Positions 26,282 through 34,252 of a stretch of DNA of 64,000 nucleotides are shown here, piece by piece. The notes under the pieces were generated by a model. The model had not been told where the DNA came from, ran no database searches, and worked only from the letters and a program-made list of their open reading frames with translations. Source of the stretch: QHXN01 sp032162705. GTDB lineage: Bacteria > Acidobacteriota > Blastocatellia > Pyrinomonadales > Pyrinomonadaceae. Both the position numbers and the translations under genes were made by a program. Location: NCBI GenBank assembly GCA_032162705.1, contig JAVRON010000052.1:44347-108346 (forward strand), read 5' to 3'. Each line of letters starts with the position of its first letter. The stretch's first letter is position 1.

Positions 26282-27478
26282 ATGACAACAGCGACGAACG
26301 AGTTCGATTGGCGGAGCGTGCGCGCGGAGTTTCCCATCACGGAACATTACGCGTACCTGAACAGCGCGGGCGCGGGGCCTGTGTCGCGGCGTGTGGCCGG
26401 AGCGGCGGAGCAGTTCTACCGCGAAACACTTGAGTCGGGCGACCGTCTGTGGGAGGTTTGGCTTGCGCGTCGCGAGCGTGCGCGCGCCGACGTGGCGCGA
26501 TTGATAAACGCCGAGCCGGATGAAATCGCCTTCACTACGAATACGTCATCGGGGATGAATCTCATCGTGGATGCGCTCGAAGACGCGGGCGATGTTGTCT
26601 CGTGCGAGCTGGAGTTTCCGGTCTCAACTATCCCCTGGCTGCACCGCGGCATTCGAGTCCAACTCGTCAAAGCACAGAACGGCGTGCTGCGCACGGAGGA
26701 TATGCTTGCGGCGGCGGCGCGTGACGAAGCGTCGATCATCTGCTTGAGCCACGTGCAATACTCGAACGGCTTCCGCATGCCGCTCGAAGAGATCGGCGCG
26801 AACAAGGGGCGGAACATTCTGGTCGTCAACGCAAGCCAGTCGGCGGGCGTGTTTCCGATTGACGTGAAGCGGATGAGGATCGATGCGCTGTGCGCAACGG
26901 GACACAAGTGGATGCTTGCGGGCTACGGCTCGGGCTTCGTCTATCTCTCGCGCGAGCTTCTCGATAAGACGAGGCCGCGCGCCGTCAGTTGGATGAGCGT
27001 CGAAGACCCCTTCGCGATGCGCAACGACTCGTACCGCCTGCGCACGGACGCCGCCGCACGCTCCGAGACCGGCTGCCCACACTTCGCAGGCATCTTCGCC
27101 CTCGGCGAGGCCGCGCGGCACCTGCTCGAAATCGGTTCCGAACGGATAGAGCGGCGCGCGCTCGCGCTCAACCGGCAGTTGACGGAGAGCCTGACAGACG
27201 CAGGCCGGGAAGTTCTCTCGCCGCTTGGCGAAGAGTCCTGGCGCTCCGCAGAGACGCTCGTCCGCGCGGACGACCCCCGCCTCGCCGTCAAGCACCTGTC
27301 TCGCCACAGAGTCGCGGTAACGATCAAGCCTGAAGGCTTTCGCGCGGCCACGCACTTCTTCAACGACGAGTCGGACATCGAACGCCTCGTCGCGGCCCTC
27401 AACGAGTTGAGCAAGGCCGCAAGCCCGACCGTGAGGGAGGGCGTAGAGCCTACGTTACAATGTAGTAGCGGAAGTTGA
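26282..27478 (+). CDS. Class V aminotransferase / cysteine desulfurase-like enzyme
   Basis: A 398-aa fold-I PLP enzyme. The PLP lysine is K209 in ATGHKWMLAGYGSGFVYLS, with upstream FTTNTSSGMNLIVDAL and SHVQYSNGFRMPLEEI. It could be a cysteine desulfurase, selenocysteine lyase, kynureninase-like or isopenicillin-N-epimerase-like protein; sequence alone does not decide, and I see no clear active-site Cys loop. The final residues from about 381 on (SPTVREGVEPTLQ...) are encoded by the left arm and loop of a palindromic repeat, so the native C-terminus has been replaced or extended. Confidence 0.85.
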   Translation: MTTATNEFDWRSVRAEFPITEHYAYLNSAGAGPVSRRVAGAAEQFYRETLESGDRLWEVWLARRERARADVARLINAEPDEIAFTTNTSSGMNLIVDALEDAGDVVSCELEFPVSTIPWLHRGIRVQLVKAQNGVLRTEDMLAAAARDEASIICLSHVQYSNGFRMPLEEIGANKGRNILVVNASQSAGVFPIDVKRMRIDALCATGHKWMLAGYGSGFVYLSRELLDKTRPRAVSWMSVEDPFAMRNDSYRLRTDAAARSETGCPHFAGIFALGEAARHLLEIGSERIERRALALNRQLTESLTDAGREVLSPLGEESWRSAETLVRADDPRLAVKHLSRHRVAVTIKPEGFRAATHFFNDESDIERLVAALNELSKAASPTVREGVEPTLQCSSGS

Positions 27479-27503
27479 CACGCCCTCCCTCACGGTCGGG
27501 CTT
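27421..27503. repeat. REP-like palindrome, AAGCCCGACCGTGAGG family (copy b)
   Basis: Perfect 23-bp arms (27421-27443 and 27481-27503) with a 37-nt loop. The reverse complement of this loop aligns with the loop of the 17.8 kb copy (shared ACTTCCGC and CTCTA), so the copies are homologous elements in opposite orientation. The left arm and loop encode the end of the aminotransferase gene. Confidence 0.92.
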
Positions 27504-27521
27504 CCGTCTCAGAGGAGCAGC

Positions 27522-28097
27522 ATGACAGATACGCGTCCGCTTTTTATCCCGGTCATTCTCGGAACCGTCAGGCAGGGGCGCATGAGCGAGCATGTGGCGC
27601 GTTTCGTCTTTGACGAGTTAGGCAAGCGCGCGGGCGTCGAGACGGAGTTGATTGACATTCGTGAGCTTCAGTTTCTCACGTCGGACGAAGGCGGCGCGGT
27701 CAAGGATCGGAAATTCTCCGAAACGGTCGCACGCGCCGACGCTCTTGTACTGGTTGTGCCGGAATACAACCACGGCTATCCGGGACTCCTCAAGCACGCG
27801 CTCGACACGAACCTGAGCGAGTACATACACAAGGCCGTCGGCATCTGCGGAGTATCCGCGGGCCCCTCCGGCGGGACACGCGTCATAGAGAATCTGCTGC
27901 CGGTCATGCGCGAGCTGGGGCTGGTCACGATCTTCTGGGACGGCAACTTCTCCTCCGTACAGAATGTCTTCGACGCATCGGGGAAGCTGCTTGACGGAGC
28001 TTATGTCCGGCGTCTCGAAAAGTTTTTCAAGGAGCTGATCTGGATGGCGAGAGTGCTGCGCCACGGCCGCGAGAACATGAGCATCGACGAGGGATGA
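27522..28097 (+). CDS. NADPH-dependent FMN reductase family protein
   Basis: A 191-aa flavodoxin-like protein with IPVILGTVRQGRMSEHVA at the N-terminus (FMN phosphate loop) and the family motif VVPEYNHGYPGLLKHALD. It would reduce FMN, quinones or azo compounds in the cytoplasm with NAD(P)H. The ATG has GAGGAG at good spacing. It begins 19 bp after the palindromic repeat that ends the aminotransferase gene. Confidence 0.9.
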   Translation: MTDTRPLFIPVILGTVRQGRMSEHVARFVFDELGKRAGVETELIDIRELQFLTSDEGGAVKDRKFSETVARADALVLVVPEYNHGYPGLLKHALDTNLSEYIHKAVGICGVSAGPSGGTRVIENLLPVMRELGLVTIFWDGNFSSVQNVFDASGKLLDGAYVRRLEKFFKELIWMARVLRHGRENMSIDEG

Positions 28098-28173
28098 AGG
28101 CTCGGAAGTCGTTAGTGAAGATTCGGAAGTCGCCCGTCCGGCAGTTCGTCTACAAAGCAGGAAGGAGTTATGC

Positions 28174-28359
28174 ATGAACGAGAGAGGCAAGCTGACCTGT
28201 CCGACGTGCGGCGTGGAGATGAACTGCCACGCCGAGAAGATCGATTACACGACCGGCGGAGCCGATGCCGAGGTGTTCGACCCGGAGCTGGGGGGCGTTG
28301 TCGAAGAGTTTCACACCTGCCCCGTCTGCGGCCAGACGCTCTCGCGCCGCGCCGCATGA
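28174..28359 (+). CDS. Small double-CxxC (zinc ribbon-like) protein
   Basis: A 61-aa protein with CPTC near the N-terminus and CPVC near the C-terminus (MNERGKLTCPTCGVEMNCHA ... FHTCPVCGQ), a plausible single zinc ribbon. AGGAGT lies a few bases upstream of the ATG. I do not recognise a named family. It follows the FMN reductase by 76 bp on the same strand. Confidence 0.7.
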   Translation: MNERGKLTCPTCGVEMNCHAEKIDYTTGGADAEVFDPELGGVVEEFHTCPVCGQTLSRRAA

Positions 28360-28366
28360 GGCACAT

Positions 28367-28395
28367 TTGACAGGGGAACGGCGGTTGGCTATCTT
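28367..28395 (+). promoter_or_regulatory. Promoter for the endonuclease-like gene
   Basis: A perfect TTGACA (28367-28372), an exact 17-bp spacer and TATCTT (28390-28395). Predicted transcription starts near 28402, about 56 nt ahead of the ATG. Confidence 0.6.
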
Positions 28396-28457
28396 TTCAA
28401 CATCAATGTTGTCGTCGCGCCTTCCGGCATCGACCTTGAATTGGCGGGAGTGGCGCA

Positions 28458-28904
28458 ATGATAGCGCATGAGCTAATGGAAACTAGAGAAAAAGGAACCC
28501 TCACTGAATCTAAAATACTCGCCTCATTCGTCGAGGCGGGTTATTTAGTCTCCCTTCCTTTTGGTGACGGCCACAAATATGATCTTATTATTGATGACGG
28601 ACGGCGTGTTCAAAGGGTTCAATGTAAAACAGGAAGAGTTCGTCATGGCAGCCTGCTGTTCAATGCTTGTAGCTTTTCTGGAAACGCAGGAACTAGACGA
28701 GACTACAAAGACGCGGCAGATTTATTCGCAGTGCTTAATGTAGAGACCGGAGATGTGTATATAATTCCGGTTAAGGAAGTTGGGCATACGGTTGCTTGCC
28801 TTAGATTAAACCCAACTCTGAGCGGGCAGAGCAAAGGAATAAGATGGGCAAAGAATTATCTTTTAACCTCGTGTAGTGAGCAAGATGAAGAAGTGCAAGC
28901 GTAG
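28458..28904 (+). CDS. Free-standing PD-(D/E)XK endonuclease-like protein (group I intron endonuclease type)
   Basis: A 148-aa protein with the nuclease core pattern: Glu17 in a helix (TLTESKIL), Asp42 in HKYDLIIDDG and Gln55-x-Lys57 in RVQRVQCKTGR, matching the PD-(D/E)XK family that includes the cyanobacterial tRNA-intron endonuclease I-Ssp6803I. Base composition is visibly more AT-rich than its neighbours, suggesting recent transfer. It lies 58 bp upstream of tRNA-Gly on the same strand. The tRNA is uninterrupted, so no intron accompanies it. A GGGAG site precedes the ATG; ATG 28476 is a shorter alternative. Confidence 0.78.
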   Translation: MIAHELMETREKGTLTESKILASFVEAGYLVSLPFGDGHKYDLIIDDGRRVQRVQCKTGRVRHGSLLFNACSFSGNAGTRRDYKDAADLFAVLNVETGDVYIIPVKEVGHTVACLRLNPTLSGQSKGIRWAKNYLLTSCSEQDEEVQA

Positions 28905-28962
28905 CTCGATTGATAGACCATTAGCATCTATAAAATTGCCTGTAAGAAGATACTCGCTTAAT

Positions 28963-29034
28963 GCACGAGTAGCTCAATGGTAGAGCATCGGCTTCCCAAG
29001 CCGAGGGTTGCGGGTTCGATCCCCGTCTCGTGCT
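28963..29034 (+). tRNA. tRNA-Gly(CCC)
   Basis: A complete 72-nt cloverleaf: acceptor GCACGAG/CTCGTGC, D-arm GCTC/GAGC, anticodon stem TCGGC/GCCGA with loop TTCCCAA (anticodon CCC), T-arm GCGGG/CCCGT with TTCGATC, and discriminator T as expected for glycine. CCA is not encoded. There is no intron. The upstream 60 bp is AT-rich (TTGATA, TATAAA), but spacing is poor, so no promoter is called. Confidence 0.97.
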
Positions 29035-29255
29035 TTGTCACTTCCCCTAAATTGATAGACTTCCCCCACAGCATAGTACCAATTAAAGACGGGCTGCACT
29101 TCGTTGGTACATCTTTCCGGAGAATTCCCGGCCTTTTTCGCAATTTTGCAGGCATTCCTGCTCGTTTGCTTTAGTCGCTCATGGCACGCCTGTTGCGCGA
29201 TGATTGCAGGGTAAGAGGTGAAATTTTTAAGATGATGGAGGAGACAAGCGAAGTG

Positions 29256-29870
29256 ATGAAGAAACTTTTTGCGGGCGTCTGCGCGTTCGTGCTGGCCGCG
29301 TTGGCCGCGGGCTGCGCTGATAATGCAAACACTACCGTAAACGCGAACCTCGCGAACTCGAACGCAACGGCGAACACAAGCATCAACGTCTCAAACACGA
29401 CGGCGTCGTCAAGCACGGCCAATGACAATTCAGAGATCAAGACGGAGACAGTGAACGGCGTCACGACCGAGACGCGCACGTTCAAAGACCCGAACAGTCG
29501 CGTCGAGCGAGTGGTCGTGACGACGCGCAATGGCAAGCGCACGGCGCGCGTCTACTACCGGGACAAGACCGCACGAGAGCTACCCGATAACAAGGTCGAG
29601 CAGGCGCTCGGCATGACCGCCGACGCGCTCGTCAGTGCGGGCGGCACGGTCGTTGACGCGTCGAAGGAAGTTGGCAGCGCCGTCGTAGACGAGAGCAAGG
29701 AAGTAGGCGGCGCGACGGTAAACGGCACGAAGAAGGTAGGCAAGGAAGTCGGCAACAAGGCCGAGGATGTGGGCGATGCGACGGTGAACGGCGCGAAGAA
29801 GGCAGGCAGCGCCACTGCTAAGGGCGCGAAGAAAGTGGGCAGCGCTATCAAGAACGCCGTCACTCCGTAA
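29256..29870 (+). CDS. Lipoprotein with six LEA-like 11-residue repeats
   Basis: A 204-aa protein. The signal ends LAAGC (lipobox), then comes an Asn/Thr-rich spacer (about 22-60) and a beta-rich middle (TETVNGVTTETRTF... VYYRDKTARELPD). The C-terminal third consists of six consecutive 11-residue units such as VVDASKEVGSA, VVDESKEVGGA, TVNGTKKVGKE and TVNGAKKAGSA. Such hendecads form amphipathic helices in LEA group 3 proteins and apolipoprotein-like proteins, so a desiccation or membrane-protective role is possible (inference). ATG 29256 is chosen to give a normal lipoprotein signal; ATG codons 21-24 nt upstream are alternatives. A strong terminator follows. Confidence 0.8.
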   Translation: MKKLFAGVCAFVLAALAAGCADNANTTVNANLANSNATANTSINVSNTTASSSTANDNSEIKTETVNGVTTETRTFKDPNSRVERVVVTTRNGKRTARVYYRDKTARELPDNKVEQALGMTADALVSAGGTVVDASKEVGSAVVDESKEVGGATVNGTKKVGKEVGNKAEDVGDATVNGAKKAGSATAKGAKKVGSAIKNAVTP

Positions 29871-29925
29871 GAGGACGCACATAGTTGACAAAGAAGGGCA
29901 GCCGTCGATGTGTCGTTGGCTGCCG

Positions 29926-29967
29926 AGAGGGCTGCCGCGGATTCGTCGGCAGCCCTCTTTCTCTTTT
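29926..29967 (+). terminator. Rho-independent terminator
   Basis: A 12-bp perfect stem AGAGGGCTGCCG/CGGCAGCCCTCT (29926-29937 and 29947-29958), a 9-nt loop and a T-rich tail TTCTCTTTT. It ends the hendecad lipoprotein transcript. Confidence 0.85.
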
Positions 29968-30139
29968 CGCATCGCATGATGCGGCACGATGTGATACCGC
30001 GACGCGGTCTCCGAGACACTTCAGGACTCTGGCACGTCGCGGGTGCGCTGGTGTTATACTCGCCGCCTGGTCACCCCAGGGCGGTAGGCTCTTGGGGCCG
30101 GAGGCGGGCCGAATTATTTTCTAAGGAGGAGAGAGGGTC

Positions 30140-30436
30140 GTGGCCGAGTCGAAGAGTTGGACAGTCATCTGCCCCTGCTGCGAGGCGGCTCTCGTCATTG
30201 ACGCGCAGACGGGTGCAATCATCTCGCACGAAGAGAAGGCGAAGCCGCTCGCCTCTTTCGAGGACATGGCGAAGGAGATGGAGCGCCAGAAGAAATTGCG
30301 CGAGCAGGTCTTCACACAAGAACTCGGGTCGATGAAAGACCGCGAGCGCCTGCTCGAAGAGAAGTTCCGCGAGGCGATGAAGCGCGCCGAGAAGGACAAG
30401 GACACGCCCTACCGAAATCCGCTCGACTACGATTGA
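30140..30436 (+). CDS. Hypothetical protein with N-terminal CPCC motif, 98 aa
   Basis: A small soluble protein that starts at GTG with AAGGAGG 10 nt upstream. It has a short cysteine motif (WTVICPCCEAALVID) followed by a long charged helix (about 45-90) likely to be a coiled coil, ending TPYRNPLDYD. I do not recognise a named family. Single-cluster CxCC would need dimerisation to bind a metal. A -10-like TATACT at 30055-30060 lies upstream. It is convergent with gcvPB across a shared terminator. Confidence 0.72.
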   Translation: MAESKSWTVICPCCEAALVIDAQTGAIISHEEKAKPLASFEDMAKEMERQKKLREQVFTQELGSMKDRERLLEEKFREAMKRAEKDKDTPYRNPLDYD

Positions 30437-30484
30437 AGAGTTCGCCGTTGCTGTAAAGAAACTTCACCGTTGCCTTAAAGTGAA

Positions 30485-30524
30485 CGCCCCGCGTGTTGCT
30501 CTGAAAGATGAGACACGCGGGGCG
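30485..30524. terminator. Bidirectional hairpin between convergent genes
   Basis: A 12-bp perfect stem CGCCCCGCGTGT (30485-30496) facing ACACGCGGGGCG (30513-30524) with a 16-nt loop. The trailing sequence on the forward strand is only moderately T-rich (CACTGTTATTT). It separates the 98-aa gene from the end of the gcv operon. Confidence 0.7.
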
Positions 30525-30549
30525 CACTGTTATTTGATAAACCGTGGGT

Positions 30550-32073
30550 CTAGGCGCTGGCCGACTTCTCGGCGGGCCGCCAGCGCAGGACGGGCTTGCG
30601 TGCGGCGGCGGCTTCGTCGAGTCGTCCGATGCGCGTGGTGTGCGGCGCATTCAAGACCATGTCTGCATTCTCGATTGATTCGCGTGCGATCTCTTTCATG
30701 GCGTCGATGAACTGTTGCAGCTCGGAGCGCCCGACGGACTCGGTCGGCTCGATGAGCATCGCGCCGGAAACGATGAGCGGGAAGTAGATCGTCATCGGAT
30801 GAAAGCCGTAGTCGATCAGGCGCTTGGCGATGTCGAGCGTGTGGACGCCCTTGCGCGACTGCCGCTTGTCTGTGAAGAGAACCTCGTGCATCGGCGGCGA
30901 GTCGAATGGCTTGTCGAAGGTGTCGGCCAATCCTTCGGAGATGAAGCGCGCGTTCAAGACGGCGGCCTCGGTCGCTTCGCGCAGTCCGTCGTTGCCGTGC
31001 GTCAGAATGTATGCGAGCGCGCGCAGGTGCATCCCGAAGTTGCCGTAGAAGGCTTTGACGCGACCGATTGATTGCGGGCGGTCGGAGTCGAGCCGGAATC
31101 GCTCGCCCACGCGCGTGACGCGCGGGATGGGCAGGAACGGCTCAAGCTCCGCAGTGCAGCAACATGGGCCCGAGCCGGGGCCTCCGCCCCCGTGCGGGGT
31201 CGAGAAGGTCTTGTGCAGGTTGAGATGGATCACGTCCACGCCCATGTCGCCGGGGCGCGCGACGCCGACGAGCGCGTTCATGTTCGCGCCGTCCATGTAG
31301 ACTAGCCCGCCCGCCTCGTGGACGATGCTACAAATCTCTTTGATGTTGCGCTCGAAGGTTCCGCAGGTGTTCGGGTTCGTCAGCATCAAGCCCGCCACGT
31401 CGCCCGACGCGCAAAGCTCTCGAAGGTGCGCGAGGTCTGTTAAGCCTTCCGTAGTTGAGCGGATGGTCTTGACGTTGAAGCCCGAGAGGTGAGCCGACGC
31501 GGGATTGGTGCCGTGCGCCGAGTCTGGAATGAGCATCACGTTGCGGCGCGGCGTCTCTGATGCAGCCTGGCCTTCGCGTGCGTCGAGGAAAGCGCGGATC
31601 ATCATGACGCCGGTCATCTCGCCGTGCGCGCCCGCGGCGGGCTGCAAGGAGACGGCGGGCAGCCCCGTTATCTCCGAGAGGTGCTGCTGAAGCTCGTACA
31701 TTACTTCGAGCGCGCCCTGCGAGTCCTCTTCCGGCGCGAGCGGGTGGAGAGCGGCGAAGCCCTGTATGCGCGCGACACGCTCGTTGAGGCGCGAGTTGTA
31801 CTTCATCGTGCAGGAGCCGAGCGGATAGAGGCCGAGGTCAATGTTGTAGTTCCACGTCGAGATGCGCGTGAAGTGGCGCACCACGTCCGGCTCCGACAGC
31901 TCCGGCAAGCCTTCGAGGTCGTCTTCGCGGCGGAGTTCGGCGGGCAGAAGCTCGTCCAAAGGCGTCTCTTCAACGTCGAGCGGCGGCAGACGATAGCCGC
32001 GACGGCCCGTCTGCGAACGCTCGAACGAGAGTGCCTCGTTCTGCGTGATATGTGGTGTTGCTTTCTGAATCAT
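30550..32073 (-). CDS. gcvPB: Glycine decarboxylase P-protein subunit 2
   Basis: A 507-aa PLP enzyme subunit. PLP lysine K288 is in HLNLHKTFSTPHGGGGPGSG; YPLGSCTMKYN and LIPDSAHGTNPASA are family motifs. With GcvPA it forms the decarboxylase of the glycine cleavage system, passing the aminomethyl group to lipoyl-GcvH. The split PA/PB form is typical of Firmicutes, Thermus and Acidobacteria rather than of E. coli. It is the last gene of the reverse-strand operon gcvT-gcvH-gcvPA-zinc ribbon-gcvPB and starts 10 bp after the small gene. Confidence 0.96.
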   Translation of the reverse strand: MIQKATPHITQNEALSFERSQTGRRGYRLPPLDVEETPLDELLPAELRREDDLEGLPELSEPDVVRHFTRISTWNYNIDLGLYPLGSCTMKYNSRLNERVARIQGFAALHPLAPEEDSQGALEVMYELQQHLSEITGLPAVSLQPAAGAHGEMTGVMMIRAFLDAREGQAASETPRRNVMLIPDSAHGTNPASAHLSGFNVKTIRSTTEGLTDLAHLRELCASGDVAGLMLTNPNTCGTFERNIKEICSIVHEAGGLVYMDGANMNALVGVARPGDMGVDVIHLNLHKTFSTPHGGGGPGSGPCCCTAELEPFLPIPRVTRVGERFRLDSDRPQSIGRVKAFYGNFGMHLRALAYILTHGNDGLREATEAAVLNARFISEGLADTFDKPFDSPPMHEVLFTDKRQSRKGVHTLDIAKRLIDYGFHPMTIYFPLIVSGAMLIEPTESVGRSELQQFIDAMKEIARESIENADMVLNAPHTTRIGRLDEAAAARKPVLRWRPAEKSASA

Positions 32074-32083
32074 GTCTTATAAG

Positions 32084-32317
32084 CTATCGAAGATAATTGC
32101 CTTGTGGTTCCTTCGGATTAATCAGCGAGACGTGCGACTCATAGACCCCGTTTCTTCTCACCCAAAGTTTTTCGCACCCCTGGCAACGGTACATGGCATG
32201 TGTGGAGCGGCTACGCAGTTTATGCAACATGCCCCGGCAGTCGGGGCACTCGCTGTCACGCACAACGAGCCAGATGAGAAAGTACATCAGCCCGTTGGAA
32301 AGAAATGACGGCAGCAT
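32084..32317 (-). CDS. Small membrane/zinc-ribbon protein inside the gcv operon
   Basis: A 77-aa protein with one hydrophobic segment (MLPSFLSNGLMYFLIWLVV) followed by CPDC and CQGC spaced 18 residues apart, a likely zinc ribbon facing the cytoplasm or periplasm. It lies between gcvPA and gcvPB with 39-bp and 10-bp gaps on the same strand, so it should be co-transcribed. ATG 32317 is chosen (GGGAG about 14 nt upstream); the frame can be extended to TTG 32347. It is not a known glycine-cleavage component. Confidence 0.6.
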   Translation of the reverse strand: MLPSFLSNGLMYFLIWLVVRDSECPDCRGMLHKLRSRSTHAMYRCQGCEKLWVRRNGVYESHVSLINPKEPQGNYLR

Positions 32318-32356
32318 ACTGCTTCGGGAACTCCCACCGAACGACAAACGGAAGTT

Positions 32357-33703
32357 CTACTTCTCAACTGCTCCGAGTCCAGCGACGAGCGCATCAATGT
32401 CGGCGCGCTTATTAGTTTCGGTGACGCAGACGAGGAAGTCTCGGGGGCGTTCGGGGAAGTAGCGCGAGAGGGCAAGCCCGCCCGTCAGCTTATGTTCGTC
32501 GGCGAGGCGGCGCAGAAGCCCCACGGCTTCGACCGGCGCGCTCACAACGAATTCGTTGAAGACGGGCGCGGAGTATGGAATCGAGAAGCCTTCGAGCGCG
32601 GCAATCTGTCGGCGTGCGTAGGCGGCCTTCTGCGCGCACTGCGTTGCGACCTCTTGCAAACCCCGCCGTCCCAACGTCGTCATGTAGATGGTCGCGGCCA
32701 GTGCAATCAGTCCCTCGTTCGTGCAGATGTTCGAGGTGGCCTTCTCGCGTCGTATGTGCTGCTCGCGCGTGGCGAGCGTGAGCACGAAGCCGCGCCGTCC
32801 CTGCTTGTCGTAAGCCACTCCGACGAGGCGTCCGGGCATCTGGCGTGCATACTGCTCGCGCGTCGCGAACAGTCCGACGTAAGGGCCGCCGAGTGAGAGC
32901 GGCACGCCGAACGATTGCCCCTCGGCGACGACGATGTCCGCGCCGCACGAGCCGGGCGAGCGCAGCAGTCCGAGCGAGGCACTCTCCGTGACGACGACGA
33001 CGAGCAGAGCGCCCACGGCGTGAACCTCTTCGGCGAAGCCTTTCAACTCTTCGACGCAGCCGAAGAAGTTCGGCGACTGGATGACGACCGCCGCCACAGT
33101 CTTGTCGAGTGCCGACGGGTCGAGCGTGGTGCGCCCGGTCGCTTCGTCAAAGCCGACGCGCTGAAGCTCGACTCCGGCGTGCGCGACGTAAGTCTCTGCG
33201 ACCTGCATGTACTCGGGATGGACGGCGTCGGAGACGAGCACGCGCGTGCGGCGTGTGACGCGCTCGGCCATCAGCACGGCCTCGGCCATCGCGGTCGAGC
33301 CGTCGTACATCGAGGCGTTCGCCACGTCCATGCCAGTCAACTGGCAGACGAGAGTCTGAAATTCAAAGATGGCCTGAAGCGTTCCCTGCGAGATTTCGGG
33401 TTGATAAGGCGTGTAGGCCGTGAAGAATTCTGAGCGCTGAATGAGGCTGTCGATGATCGTCGGCGCGTAGTGCGAGTAAGCGCCCGCGCCGAGGAAGCTC
33501 GGACGACGCGCCGCCGTGTTTCTGGCGGCCAAAGCCTCGAAGCGTTCGAGCAGTTCTATCTCGGAGAGCGCCGCCGGAGTCTGCAAAGGCGCTTTGAGGA
33601 TGATGTCGGCGGGAATCGAGTCGAAAAGCTCTTCAGCCGAGCCGAGGCCCAGTCCATGCAGCATCTCCTGCCGCTCTTCGGGAGAGTTCGGGATGTAGCG
33701 CAC
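32357..33703 (-). CDS. gcvPA: Glycine decarboxylase P-protein subunit 1
   Basis: A 448-aa subunit with MRYIPNSPEERQEMLHGLGL at the start, FLGAGAYSHYAPTIID, YQPEISQGTLQAIFEFQTLV and YDGSTAMAEAVLMAERVT, all typical of the N-terminal half of glycine decarboxylase. It lacks the PLP lysine, which is on GcvPB. It starts with GTG 9 bp after the gcvH stop, indicating tight operon structure. Confidence 0.96.
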   Translation of the reverse strand: MRYIPNSPEERQEMLHGLGLGSAEELFDSIPADIILKAPLQTPAALSEIELLERFEALAARNTAARRPSFLGAGAYSHYAPTIIDSLIQRSEFFTAYTPYQPEISQGTLQAIFEFQTLVCQLTGMDVANASMYDGSTAMAEAVLMAERVTRRTRVLVSDAVHPEYMQVAETYVAHAGVELQRVGFDEATGRTTLDPSALDKTVAAVVIQSPNFFGCVEELKGFAEEVHAVGALLVVVVTESASLGLLRSPGSCGADIVVAEGQSFGVPLSLGGPYVGLFATREQYARQMPGRLVGVAYDKQGRRGFVLTLATREQHIRREKATSNICTNEGLIALAATIYMTTLGRRGLQEVATQCAQKAAYARRQIAALEGFSIPYSAPVFNEFVVSAPVEAVGLLRRLADEHKLTGGLALSRYFPERPRDFLVCVTETNKRADIDALVAGLGAVEK

Positions 33704-33712
33704 GGCGGTTTA

Positions 33713-34105
33713 CTACTCCGTCTCCGACTTGAGGTAGTCTTCGTACTCGGCAGCCGAGAGCAGGCTGTCAACCTCGCCCCGGCTGGCAAGCTTGAGGCGC
33801 AGCATCCAGCCCTCGCCGTAAGGGTCGCTGTTGACCTTCTCCGGTTCTTCGTTAAGCGACTCGTTGACCTCCGTCACCTCGCCTGCGACGGGCAGGAAAA
33901 GCTCCGAGACGGCCTTGACGGACTCGACCGAGCCGAACGTGTCGTGAGCCGCAAACGTCTCGCCCGCCTTCGGTAGCTCGACGTAGACCACGTCGCCCAA
34001 GGAAGACTGTGCATGGTCGGTGATGCCGACGATGCCCGTCTCACCCTCGACCCTCAGCCACTCGTGATCCTTGCTGTAGTACAAGCCTTCGGGAACGTTT
34101 ACCAT
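33713..34105 (-). CDS. gcvH: Glycine cleavage H-protein
   Basis: A 130-aa lipoyl carrier. Lipoyl lysine K64 is in GSVESVKAVSELF; YYSKDHEWLRVEG is the family start. GGAGAG precedes the ATG closely, so the longer in-frame extension, which runs into the repeat, is excluded. It shuttles the methylamine group between the P, T and L proteins. No lipoamide dehydrogenase (L-protein) gene lies in the window. Confidence 0.96.
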   Translation of the reverse strand: MVNVPEGLYYSKDHEWLRVEGETGIVGITDHAQSSLGDVVYVELPKAGETFAAHDTFGSVESVKAVSELFLPVAGEVTEVNESLNEEPEKVNSDPYGEGWMLRLKLASRGEVDSLLSAAEYEDYLKSETE

Positions 34106-34121
34106 GAACTCTCCTCGATGA

Positions 34122-34252
34122 AGTAGACGGTGGACAGTAGCAAGTAGCAAGTAGACAGTAGGAAAACCTTCTTCGGCGAATCATCCGGAAGTCAGCGGCT
34201 GTGCCCGTAACGCGGAGCGCTACTGACTACTGACTACTGACTACTATCTACT
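34122..34252. repeat. AGTAGAC heptamer inverted repeat inside the gcv operon (copy b)
   Basis: Left words AGTAGACGG...AGTAGACAGTAG and right words TACTGACTACTGACTACT, core of about 65 bp with GGAAAACCTTCTTC and CGCGGAGCGCTACTG edges. It lies between gcvT and gcvH. The last two sense codons and the TAG stop of gcvT (AGT AGA TAG) belong to this repeat. Confidence 0.9.

Noticed and set aside
28963..29034. Group I intron in tRNA-Gly, suspected because of the adjacent intron-type endonuclease
   Set aside because: The cloverleaf is complete and continuous with a normal 7-nt anticodon loop.
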